Part shown: positions 9,791-20,000 of the stretch, in pieces | How positions within the stretch are numbered: the stretch's first letter is position 1 | How the letters are laid out: each line of letters starts with the position of its first letter | NCBI RefSeq assembly: GCF_003063625.1 | Contig: NZ_CP026604.1 | Span: forward strand, 1,736,001-1,800,000 | Reading direction: 5' to 3' | Source of the DNA: Saccharobesus litoralis | Lineage (GTDB): Bacteria; Pseudomonadota; Gammaproteobacteria; Enterobacterales; Alteromonadaceae | Length of the DNA: 64,000 nucleotides | Position numbers and translations under genes: made by a program | The notes under the pieces: generated by a model | Database searches by the model: none | Told to the model about the DNA's origin: nothing | Seen by the model: only the letters and a program-made list of their open reading frames with translations

Positions 9791-10948
9791 TTAGCTCGAA
9801 AGCTCTTCCTGAAACATGCTTGGTACAATGTGGCTATAGTGTTGCTCTATCATGCTGACACTTGTCCCGCATTGTTTGGCCAATACATCCATTCTTATGT
9901 TCCGATTTAACAATTGCCACGTAATGTAGGTATGTCGTAGTGAATATAATGTTCGTTCGCCATCCGCTGATTGCTTTAAACCAGCATTGGTTAGAACTCG
10001 CTTAAATGTTGCGCCTAGTTCTTTAGTTTCACTGCCGTCAGAGAGAAGGAATATTTTGTCGGAGGGAAGCCGATTAGGAAAACGAGCCATCAAGGCTTTG
10101 ATTGTCGGGGCAATAGAATCCTTGCAAATGATCACCCGTGTACCGGTATGCTTCGTGGTTTTACCTTTTCTGACGCGAACTTTGTAAATCGTTTTACCAT
10201 CTTGTTTATTGGCTTCTATGTCACCCCAAGTCAGAGCTTCCATTTCTGTCCCCGGTCTTAGCCCTGTATTTACCGCAAACGCGACATAATCAAGAAGCAG
10301 TTCTCGTATCAAGCGTGTGATTTCTTTGCGGCTGTTGTCCCGCATATGTTTGATCGTCTTTATTACTGTCGCATATTCTTCTTTAGAAAATGCAGCACGC
10401 CTTTGGCCTGAAGAACCTTTATTGGTCAATGTCGGAACTTGAGTAGTGAGCATCCACTTCTTCTCGACTGCTTCGGTAAACACACGATTAAATGCTGCAT
10501 TGTGATTCAAGATAGTTGATTTGTTTGGGATCCGTTTAAATTGTTCAATGCGCCATTGTTCAAACTCATACAGTTTCACTTGGTCAATAGATGTGATGAA
10601 CATATTGCCAAAATAAGGTATGTGGTATTTGCGGAGGATCCCGATGTAGTCTTTGTAAGAACGTTTACCAGTGCCATACGAAAGTTCGTTCTGCATTTTT
10701 TGTATGGCTAAATTGGCAACATCGGCAAACCGTTTTGATGAGATCACTTGGCCAGATTCAAGTCGTATCTCATATTCCATTTTAATCCGATGTGCTTTAG
10801 CTAATGCTGGGATCAAATCTGCTTCTTTAGTGGTTTTAGAGTACCACTTGCCAGCCAGTGAAAAACGACTTAACCAGTTGTCACTATTCGCAACTTTGTA
10901 TAAGTAAAACGACCGCTCGATATTATGACGATGTGTTTGTTTAGACAT
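9791..10948 (-). CDS. Tyrosine recombinase (island integrase)
   Basis: 385 residues, the typical size of an island integrase: N-terminal arm-binding and SAM-like core-binding regions (about 70-175), then the catalytic domain. Catalytic residues visible are Arg231 (NTGLRPGTE), the SLRHT motif at 336-340 and nucleophile Tyr371 (QHYSHI). The usual first His of HxLRH is Tyr335 here, a known natural variant. The start codon lies 109 bp from a partial tRNA-Leu sequence (11057-11112) that I interpret as attR, the expected position for an integrase gene. It should catalyse integration and excision at the tRNA anticodon loop. Confidence 0.93.
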   Translation of the reverse strand: MSKQTHRHNIERSFYLYKVANSDNWLSRFSLAGKWYSKTTKEADLIPALAKAHRIKMEYEIRLESGQVISSKRFADVANLAIQKMQNELSYGTGKRSYKDYIGILRKYHIPYFGNMFITSIDQVKLYEFEQWRIEQFKRIPNKSTILNHNAAFNRVFTEAVEKKWMLTTQVPTLTNKGSSGQRRAAFSKEEYATVIKTIKHMRDNSRKEITRLIRELLLDYVAFAVNTGLRPGTEMEALTWGDIEANKQDGKTIYKVRVRKGKTTKHTGTRVIICKDSIAPTIKALMARFPNRLPSDKIFLLSDGSETKELGATFKRVLTNAGLKQSADGERTLYSLRHTYITWQLLNRNIRMDVLAKQCGTSVSMIEQHYSHIVPSMFQEELSS

Positions 10949-11263
10949 GATATTTTTCTCAATATAATTGTCATGTCTACTTGTAAACTTCTTGTAAAGC
11001 TAGATCTAATGACGCTGAATCCGTTAACGTATAAGGGCTTCAATTAGAGTTAACCCATTCAAAATCCCCCGCCTTCACGGGCGTGGCGGTTCGAGTCCGC
11101 CCGCTGGTACCATTCTTTCCTATATAATTCATATATTTACTTCTTAAACTTAGTATTCAAAATACTTATCTAATTCACCAAGCTCTGCAGTTTTAATCAA
11201 ATTAACGATCACCTTCTGCAGTTCGAGCATTGTTCCAACTTAATTAATTGTTTGGAGATAGGT
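10949..11263. other. Intergenic region holding attR
   Basis: Contains the integrase upstream region, the tRNA-Leu 3' fragment with its downstream flank (to about 11153) and AT-rich sequence before the decayed NAD(P)-binding gene. I see no other gene. Confidence 0.6.
11057..11112 (+). other. 3' half of tRNA-Leu(CAA): inferred attR site
   Basis: Bases 11057-11112 are identical to the anticodon-loop-to-CCA part of the intact tRNA-Leu at 33764-33850. Similarity also continues about 40 bp past CCA (ATTCTTTCCTATATAA then diverging). The 5' neighbour (gagttaaccc) is not tRNA. The 9-bp core ATTCAAAAT (11057-11065) is shared with the 5' half at 34024-34032. The two halves overlapped by the core give exactly 87 nt. 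Confidence 0.8.
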
Positions 11264-11990
11264 ATGACAACCTTAGTTGTTGGGGCAAGCGGTGAAACAG
11301 GCAGATTAGTTGTTAAAAAGCTACTGGCTGAAGATCAACACGTTAAAATTATTGTTCGCTCTACAGAATATTTACCCTATAACCTCAAACAGCACCCTAA
11401 GCTACAGGTTACACAGGCAAGTTTGCTGGACTTGCCTGATGAAGCACTACAAGCTCAGGTACAAGACTGCCAGACGGTAGTCTGTTGTTTAGGACACAAC
11501 CTCAGCTTTAAAGGCATTTATGGCCAACCCCGCCGATTAGTGACTTTGGCTGTTGAGCGTTTATGCCAAGCGATTGAGAAACGCATTTAGCCAATATCCA
11601 AACACCAATCAAGTTTATTTTAATGAATTCATCGGGTGTGCAAAATCACCATGCGGGTGAAAAAATCCCTATGTCACAAGCGGTAGCCATCGGTATGATC
11701 CGCCGCTTAGTTCCACCGCACGCCGACAATGAAGCCGCCGTAGAATATTTGCAAAAAACTACACGCACGCGCAAAGTAAAATTGAGTGGGTCGCTGTTAG
11801 GCCTGATACGTTGATCAATGCAATAAGCGAAAGTGCATACGACATTCATCCATCGCCCATTCGCAATGTCATATTTAATGCCAGCGATACCAGTAGAATA
11901 AACGTTGCTCATTTTATGGTAAGTTTAATAAACCAGTCTGAGCTATGGAATACATGGAAAATGTGGCCGCCGGTAATATATAACCGCTAA
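11264..11990 (+). pseudogene. NAD(P)H-binding (NmrA/SDR-like) protein, two frameshifts
   Basis: The N-terminal part (11264-11590) has a Rossmann glycine motif VVGASGETGRLV and CCLGHN. The frame breaks near 11580-11590; a second frame continues IKFILMNSSGVQNHHAGEK to about 11780, and a third runs KIEWVAVRPDTLIN to NVAHFMVSLI and a stop at 11988-11990. Concatenated, these give a normal atypical-SDR protein of about 240 residues, so the gene is decayed or carries sequencing errors. ATG at 11264 has GGAG 8 bases upstream. It lies just outside attR, in the chromosomal part of the inverted segment. Confidence 0.8.
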
Positions 11991-12016
11991 GCCAGCTTTA
12001 TTAACGGAGAAATATT

Positions 12017-12502
12017 TTGCACAAAATTATCATTTTTGGAAATTCAGGTTCCGGTAAGTCAACCCTCGCGAAACATTTAGCAAAGACTCAAGGATTAACC
12101 CATTTAGATTTAGACACGATTGCTTGGTTAGATGTAACCCCGCCTGAACGTAGGCCAATGGAGCAATCGGTTAAGTCTATTAATCACTTTTTACAGCATA
12201 ATACCCATTGGGTCATTGAAGGCTGTTATGCCGATTTAATTGAGTATGTGGCTCCAAGCGCACATAAGCTGATTTTTTTAAACCTATCAGTGACTGACTG
12301 CGTAACCAATGCCAAAAACAGACCTTGGGAGCCACACAAATACCCAAGTCAGCAAGCACAAGATGAAAACCTAACTATGCTAATTGAATGGATTAAACAA
12401 TACCCAAGCCGTGACGATACCTTTTCTCTGACAGCCCATAAAAAGTTATATCAGGCGTTTAAAGGAGAAAAGGAAATGAGAACAGAAAATGAACCAACCT
12501 AA
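12017..12502 (+). CDS. Small P-loop kinase-like protein (adenylate-kinase/topology-modulator type)
   Basis: 161 residues with a Walker A motif at the N terminus (FGNSGSGKST, residues 7-16), LDLDTIAW, and VIEGCYADLIEY in the position of the second strand. This resembles the short shikimate/adenylate-kinase-like proteins often annotated as AAA or topology-modulation proteins; the substrate is unknown. The start is TTG at 12017 with ACGGAGA six bases upstream, and no ATG fits better since the P-loop begins at once. It is 26 bp after the decayed SDR gene. Confidence 0.7.
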   Translation: MHKIIIFGNSGSGKSTLAKHLAKTQGLTHLDLDTIAWLDVTPPERRPMEQSVKSINHFLQHNTHWVIEGCYADLIEYVAPSAHKLIFLNLSVTDCVTNAKNRPWEPHKYPSQQAQDENLTMLIEWIKQYPSRDDTFSLTAHKKLYQAFKGEKEMRTENEPT

Positions 12503-12564
12503 TAACCATTATCGCCCTGTTCAGGATAGTTGAATTTAACTACAAATATTGCTAGTTTGCCCTT

Positions 12565-12618
12565 ATGAAAACTATTTCAATCACTTCAACATTCTTTTTC
12601 TGGTGGCGCTCTATATAG
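12565..12618 (+). promoter_or_regulatory. Trp-codon leader peptide ahead of trpS
   Basis: A 17-residue ORF (MKTISITSTFFFWWRSI) contains two consecutive Trp codons (12601-12606) and ends just before the trpS control region. A Trp-rich short peptide ahead of a tryptophanyl-tRNA synthetase gene is the hallmark of ribosome-mediated attenuation, in which stalling at Trp codons under low charged tRNA-Trp changes downstream RNA pairing. The palindrome GCTCTATATAGAGC overlaps the last codons. No clear Shine-Dalgarno precedes the ATG, which lowers certainty. Confidence 0.65.
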
Positions 12619-12645
12619 AGCGGCACAGAATTTTTACATTCTTAA

Positions 12646-12694
12646 GCTGCTGGAAGGTAGCTAAGACTGTCATTTCTTTTGTATCTCCGGTAGC
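12646..12694 (+). promoter_or_regulatory. RNA hairpin in the trpS leader (attenuator candidate)
   Basis: GCTGCTGGA (12646-12654) can pair fully with TCCGGTAGC (12686-12694), two of nine pairs being G-U. A competing hairpin AGCT...AGCT (12645-12662) uses the same 5' arm. Alternative pairings between the Trp codons and the trpS start fit an attenuator, though the U-run after the hairpin is weak (ATCTATTTTAA). Confidence 0.45.
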
Positions 12695-12720
12695 AATCTA
12701 TTTTAACTAGGAGATATACC

Positions 12721-13743
12721 ATGAACATAAAACAAAACACGGATAAACCAGAAGTTATTTTAACGGGTGATAGGGCAACAGGTCCATTGCACCTCGGTCA
12801 TTATGTTGGCTCTTTAAAGCAACGCATTGCTTTACAGGAAAATCACGAGCAAACGATCTTGGTTGCAGATATGCAAGGGCTTACTGATAACGCTCACCAA
12901 CCGAAAAAAGTATCAGCCAATATTTTAAATGTCGTTGCGGACTATCTAGCTGTTGGTATCGACCCTGCCAAAACAACCATTTGCTTACAATCACAACTTC
13001 CTGCCCTTGCTGAGTTAACTATGTATTACAGTAACCTTGTCACCATCAGCCGCTTAGAGCGCAACCCTACAGTTAAACATGAAATCCAAAGCAAGGGATT
13101 TGAACGGTCGATCCCAGCGGGGTTTCTTACATACCCCATATCACAAGCTGCTGATATAACTGGGTTTAATGCATCTTTAGTGCCTGTCGGAGACGACCAA
13201 TTGCCTATGCTTGAGCAAACGAATGAAATTGTGAGAAAAGTAAATTCACTAGCAGGGCATAGTGTTTTACAGGAGTGTAAACCTTTACTGAGTGACGAAT
13301 CGCGGCTACCAAGCACTGATGGCAAAAATAAAATGTCTAAGTCGATGGGCAACGCCATTAACCTTGGATCCACGGAAAAAGAAATTTCCGCCGCTGTAAA
13401 GTCCATGTATACCGATCCCAATCACTTAAAAGTTGATGATCCCGGTAAAGTCGAAGGTAATGTCGTATTTACTTATCTTGATGCCTTTCATCCTGATAAG
13501 AACTATATTCACCAATTAAAGGCGCATTATCAACGTGGCGGTTTAGGTGACGGTACAACAAAGAAAATACTCGAAGAGTGCTTGCAGGACATGCTTCAAC
13601 CAATAAGATTAAGACGAAACGCATTTTTAAATGATAAGGCTTATCTCGTTGATATTTTATGCAAGGGAAGCCAAATTTCTAGAGAAAAAACATCGCAAGT
13701 CCTTTTCAAAATCAAGGATATTTTTGGGCTGAATATATTCTGA
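12721..13743 (+). CDS. trpS: Tryptophanyl-tRNA synthetase
   Basis: 340 residues, a class I synthetase that charges tRNA-Trp. The HIGH-type motif is GPLHLGHYVG (residues 21-30) and the KMSKS motif is present as KMSKSMGNAI (about 203-212). The AGGAG Shine-Dalgarno ends 9 bases before the ATG. The Trp-codon leader upstream suggests that expression rises when charged tRNA-Trp is scarce, as expected for an inducible or second TrpRS. Whether the genome has another trpS cannot be seen from the window. Confidence 0.95.
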   Translation: MNIKQNTDKPEVILTGDRATGPLHLGHYVGSLKQRIALQENHEQTILVADMQGLTDNAHQPKKVSANILNVVADYLAVGIDPAKTTICLQSQLPALAELTMYYSNLVTISRLERNPTVKHEIQSKGFERSIPAGFLTYPISQAADITGFNASLVPVGDDQLPMLEQTNEIVRKVNSLAGHSVLQECKPLLSDESRLPSTDGKNKMSKSMGNAINLGSTEKEISAAVKSMYTDPNHLKVDDPGKVEGNVVFTYLDAFHPDKNYIHQLKAHYQRGGLGDGTTKKILEECLQDMLQPIRLRRNAFLNDKAYLVDILCKGSQISREKTSQVLFKIKDIFGLNIF

Positions 13744-13764
13744 AAACTACGCTGGCAACAGCTT

Positions 13765-13799
13765 GGTACCAGAGATCCCATTAATGGTGCTCTGGTACC
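13765..13799 (+). terminator. Hairpin after trpS
   Basis: GGTACCAGAG...CTCTGGTACC, a perfect 10-bp stem with a 15-base loop, 21 bases after the trpS stop. There is no T-tract, so it may be an RNA 3'-end stabiliser or a weak terminator. The following 200 bases up to the adhesin gene show no gene. Confidence 0.5.
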
Positions 13800-14031
13800 T
13801 ATGTCTATAATGATGGTAACTTAAATGACAACGCCACTAGTTCTAATCTTAACCACCAACAATCTACAATAAAAAACACTACATATAAAAACCTGAATTA
13901 AGTCACAAAATTAGACTTGCAAAAATACAAGCCACCTCCGAGCGGCAACTTCCTTATTCTTTGCTTATTTCCCTTGCATAAATACAAGTTACTGAACTGG
14001 CTATTGCCAGATAACGAGGAGTTTATGCTTT

Positions 14032-17000
14032 ATGAGCTTGAAAAAACTATACGTAACCTTGCTTGCTGGTAGCACTTATTTTGCTAGTGCCACTGCACAG
14101 GCTACGCTCGTACCCATCAGCATCGAGGTTGATGAGAATACGAAAAACAATACTACAATCGGCAAAATTAACTTTGTTGATGGCGTATCAGACAAAACAG
14201 TGCGTTTAGAAGTTGGAACAACAGATATCAAGAACTGGGCAACAAACGGTGAAGCGTTTGAGCCTATTCCATTTACGTCTAACTTTACCCAAGCACCAAT
14301 AGTATTTGGGCAAATTCAATCGAATAGTGATTATGAAGTTGAATACGAAGTCAGTACTTATTCTTATAATGGTGTTGAGGATAAAAACCACAGCGACCTG
14401 TTGATGCGTCACCGTTTAGATAACGTGACTGCGTTGGGTTTTGACGCGATCCTTGAGTCACAATTAGATAAAAAAGGTACCAGTGTTATTCAAAGTTTTA
14501 CTAACACAGGTGCGGGTGAAAAATTAGGTTGGATCGCGTTTGCTGAGCCCATTTCAGGGTTCTGGAATGACAAACCAATTGACGTGTCAAGCACAGGTAC
14601 AGTGGTAACTCACAATACTCATGGCCATGCGTTTAGCGTGCCGATGACAGACACGCCGGTCATACTAACGTCTTTATCGTCATACAATGGTACTTCTCAA
14701 AGTGGCGTTGCCATTGAAGAACTATCGACAAATAAAGTTAAACTTCATATTGATAACCTAGATGATGCAGCCCACGTCGCGGAAAACGTTAACGTATTTG
14801 CGTTACAGGGCACGGGTTTATTAGTAACAGAAGCGAGCGCCATCGTTGGTGAAACGGGCGTGATCACGGTTTCTGATACTGACATCGAGAATCCTTTCTC
14901 CATTACATTCTCTAAATCTTACAGAGAACCAGTGGTATTCGTACAAGCGGTTGGTAAAGACAAACAAATTTTTGACGCAGCAATACGCTTAAACTATGTC
15001 GCGCCAATGATGTTACAAGGGTATCTGCACTCAGATAACGAAAATCTTGTACCTAATCGTTTTGGTGAATTTGAATTGCATTATCAAATTTTTGAAGCGG
15101 GTCGTTGGGATATTCCACTAGAACATTACACCTATTCCATCATTGCTGGTAACGATGCAGGTGTGTTCTCAGTTGATCCGGTTAAAGGTGAAATTAAAGT
15201 TGCGGATCAAGCACAACTAGATTATGAGCTTGGCAACAACCAATACGCATTAACCGTTCGTGTGACTGACGGCGTTGGCAATCAGTATGATACACAAGTC
15301 ACCATTAAGGTTAATGATATCAATGACTCATTAAACAACAACGCACAGTCAATCGATGGTTTAGACGCTGATGATTGGACTGGTTGGGCAGTTGCGCCAG
15401 CGGGTGACGTTAACGGTGATGGTTTTGACGATATCATCGTTGGTGTACCGCAAATGGATTGGCGTGATAACGACAATGTAATTATTACTGAAGACATTGG
15501 TGCTGCTTACGTATTATTCAGCGATGCAACGGGCTCTTACCCAACGTTAACTCAAGTTCAAGCTGGTACTCGCGGCTTTGGTATTCTTGGTGCACAAGCG
15601 GGCGACAACGCAGGTTTTGCGGTTGCGGGTGGTGTTGACATTAACGGCGACGGATTGTCCGACGTTGTAGTTGGTGCACCTTATGCGGGTACTAACGGTG
15701 ACAACTCTGGTTCAACTTATGTAGTATTTGGTAAAGATGATACTACCCATGTAGCACTGCAATACTTAAACGATGGCAGCAGCGATAAAGGTTTTGCTAT
15801 TCACGGTGCATACACTCAAGACTACTCTGGTGGGTCTTTAGTGGTTGGTGATGTCAACGGTGACGGCCTTGGTGACATTGTTATCGGTGAAACAGTCACT
15901 CGTTTCTTAGCAGGTACAGGTTCTTTTGCATTAAGAAACTTGTTAGAAGATGGCGCGGCTGATCCAAACTTAGCGTATGTTGTTTACGGTAAAAAAGACA
16001 GAAACGTTGTGCAGTTAACCAACGTTGCAACCGACTACAACGAGCAAGGTTTTGCCATTACTCGCCCTAGCAGAAAGTTATTTAGCGACTGGTATTACGG
16101 TGCTCAAGTATTACCAACGGGTGATTTTAACAGTGACGGTTTAACTGACTTTATCGTCAGCAACGGTTTATACGTTGATACCGCCGGCACAAGCTATGTC
16201 GTTTACGGTCGTATTGGCGGCGAAGCGATTAAATATAACAACATTTATAAAGACGAAAACGGCATTAAAATTACGCCAGAAGGCAGTGGCAATTACGGCT
16301 TTGACTTCGGTAACGCTACACTTAATGCTTTGCCATCCTTTACTACTTCTCATGTCGGTGATGTCAACGCCGACGGTGTGGACGATATCGCATTGTTATT
16401 AACAGACACAGGCTGTTGTTCTGATATCGACGATCCTCGTGCTTACATCATTTTTGGTGGTGTTAACGTTGCTGACGAAATTAACCTAGCCGACATAGCT
16501 AACGGTAACGGTGGTTTTGTTATTCACAATGATGCCTCAAAAATCGACCACGGAGACCTACAAGTTATCTTAGGTTCAATTGGTGGTGCGGGTGATTTAA
16601 ACGGTGACGGTTTTGACGACATCATTATTGGCGACCCGTTTGCGGAAAATAACAAAGGTCGTGTTTATGCAGTTTATGGCCGTGCTGGTACTGCCCCAGT
16701 TTATTTAGACAACATCATTGAAACCAGCCAAGGTTTTTACTCTGAAGGTAACGGTGGTGAGCAGTTAGGTCAGTTCATTGCAAGTGCAGGTGACATCAAT
16801 GGCGACGGCATCAAAGACATTCAATTTGGTACACCTTCAGCCAACAAAAACAACCAAGAAAACACAGGTGCCGTTTATGTTCTAAATGGTGATGGCAAGT
16901 TAGTCACGCTTTGGGGTACTGACGGAAACGACACTATTACAGGTACAGCGGCGGCAGATAACATCGCAACTGGCACAGGTGACGACGTTATTCGCACTAA

Positions 17001-20000
17001 TGGTGGAGCTGATGCAGTTTACGCCGGTCCTGGTGAAGATACTATCTACATATCAGACAATACCTTCACGCGTATTGATGCGGGCGGTAACACAGATACC
17101 TTAGTATTTGACGGTTCAGGCATTAACCTTGACCTTGCGACTCAAGCTTCTCGTGTGCGTAATGTTGAAGTATTTGATATTCGTGGTTCAGGTGCTAACT
17201 CAATCACCCTTAATAAGAGTGTGAGCAGCAACTCCAATTTACGTATATTAGGTGACAACGACGATTTTGTTGGTGCAGCAAACAACCAGTGGCTTGATTC
17301 TGGCTCAACACAAGTCATCGACAACATTACTTATAAAGTGTTCACGTCGGGTTCAGCCACTATGTTAGTGCAAGATGGTTTAACGGTTACGGTCAACAAC
17401 GAGCCTACCATCGACCCACAACAATTCTCAGTCAGTGAAGCAGCTGCCAGTGGCACAGTTATTGGCACGATTGTCGCCGATCCTAACGATATTGGTGACT
17501 TTGTTACTTTCCAAATCCTAACTGGTAACGAAGACGGCGATTTAGTATTAGACGCGCAAACCGGCGTGTTAAGCATTAACAATACGGTTTCTCGTTTAGA
17601 CTATGAAACAACCTCAACATACATCTTAGACGTCATCGTTTACGACCAATACAACACCACTGATACCGCACAAATCACGGTTAACGTATTAAACATGGAG
17701 TCGATGGAAATCACTTTAGAAGGTGATGTCAGTGGTGAAGGCAGTTACTGGGGTGACAACACCGTATTAGAATTGCTTGGTATGAGTTCACCAGAGTGGG
17801 CATCAACTGAAACTAAAATGACGTGGGATGTGCCAGAAGAAAATCTACCGGATGATCCTGCGATTATTAGAATTGAATCACACGGTAAAATCCATTATGT
17901 GGGCGGCATGGACTTATACGGCGGTTGGGTTGAAGCCGACATTCCTCTTGAGATGAATTTACGATTCCCTGACGAAATTGCAGCCGGTCAGCCGGTTAAC
18001 TTAGCGACTAAGTTTACGGTAGGTGAACACGCGAATTTTATTGCGTCTTCTCCTGGCGTACAAATTTCAGCTGAGTTAATTTTTGAAGATTATTTAATCA
18101 AATATGAATCAGCGTTATTTGAAAAATTAAACGGTCAAACCAAAATTGATTATGCTTCTTATGAGAAAGTCGTCGGTTCAGAATCGTTTGGTGTTTATGG
18201 TGACAACTGTGCAAATGCACTGAATCGTGCTGACTGTTACAAGCTAGAAGACGGTATAGAAGTTTATGACTTAGTCCGTGAACTAACAGATGAAAAAATC
18301 ACGTCAATCATTGAAAACAACTTTTATGAGTTATCAGTGGTAACTGCGGAAAACCATGCAAGAAGCGTAAGTGACAACATTACGCACGGCACTACTATGG
18401 TTAATGGTGTTGAAGTGATTGACGCTGTTTATGCGCATAAAGGTGCGGTTGATAGTATTGAAATTATCAGTACTGATGTTTCAGACCCAACAGCAACGAC
18501 AATTTCTTTCATTCCTGCCAATATGACAACTGAGCAGATTTCAACAGTTGTTAAAAATTTAACGCGTGACACCTTGGCAGAAGTACCTTCAAACGCCAGA
18601 AAAGCGATTGAAAAAGCCATTAATTTAGACGTAGACAAGTTACGTTTCTTAGCGGGGCACGACTTAACTGACTGGGTATCAGAGGAGATCTACTGGGGTT
18701 CTAACTGGACGAAGTGGCATGCACAAGCAGGCATGGAATCAATGGAAGGCACGTCTGAACAATGTATTGACGGATATTTCGCCCCGTCGGGTGAAGATTT
18801 ATATCGTAAATACAAATACAGTACCCTTGATACCTTCTTAAGTGCAGCGCTAGATTTAAAACAAGACTTTGAGCTGAACATTGAGTCAACCGCGATCTTA
18901 GTGTTAGAAGACGGCACAGAAATTTATTTCGACCCAGAACAAGACATTAGCTTTACTCCTGAGCTTACTCATGACGTCAACAATGACGGCATGATTGACG
19001 CTACGTTAACGGTGAATGCTGCATCTAACTTTGTTAACGAAAGTCGCATGAGAGCATTCTTCAGAATGCCGTTTAAATTGCTTGAGTTTGAATACAACGT
19101 GCAAGAAGCGATTTGTACATACGACAATATCTATACTATGGGTAACCAAGGTTTGATGTTTGAAAAAGGTTCTTATGGGCCATTATTAGACAACGAGAAA
19201 GAGATCCAGTTTGACACCACAGACTTTGGTGGTCCAACGGAAATCACCATAGCGCAAAACTCGTTCACGACTGAGTTATCCTTTGACTTGTGTAGCAACA
19301 GTGCTGCGTGTGGTGAGCCAGTATTGTTATACACAAACAATGCACCCGTTGCTTCTAATGTAACGGTCGCTGGTGAGTATGTTGGTAAATCAACGTTAAC
19401 AGCATCTTATACCTACACTGATCACGAAGGTGACATCGAAGAAGCAACTCGTTACCAGTGGTATCGTTCTGCAACTGGCAGCAATGATGACGCACAAGTG
19501 ATCAATGGCGAAACGTATCAGACATACAACTTGATGATTGAAGATATAGACAACTATGTTTCATTCTGTGTGACGCCAAATGACGGTACGTTATTCGGTG
19601 GCCCGGTATGTTCACAGTGGACGTATGTGGAAAGCCCATTCCATCAAGATTTATCTATCTTAAATGGTTTTGGTCAATCAATTGTGTTGAACGGCACAGA
19701 TCAGGTTATGGTGCAAACCATGAACTCAGGTTTCAATCCAAATAGTTCATACACCATTGAAGCATGGGTGAAAGTGAATGCTATCAATCCTGAGGAAAAC
19801 TCTAACTTATTCACCTTCTCCGAAAATGCAGATACGTCAAATGCCGCTATCCGGATCCTTACAGACGGTACATTGCGAGTGAAAGCGACAAAAGCTGCGT
19901 TTAAATCAACTCAGACTATTACCGTTGGTCAGTGGCAGCACTATGCATTAACGTATGATCAACCAACCCAAACCGTATCTTTATACTTAGATGGCGAGTT

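Larger units (their letters stand above)
5939..11065. mobile_element. Island fragment 1 (tRNA-Leu island, inverted part)
   Basis: Inferred island segment running from the IS3 junction to the attR core ATTCAAAAT (11057-11065). It carries the TonB receptor N-terminal part, SPOR-like, FlgO-like, response regulator and integrase genes. It was moved away from the rest of the island (25910-34032) by inversion between the two IS3 copies. The assignment rests on the att-site arithmetic and on the rejoined receptor gene. Confidence 0.6.
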
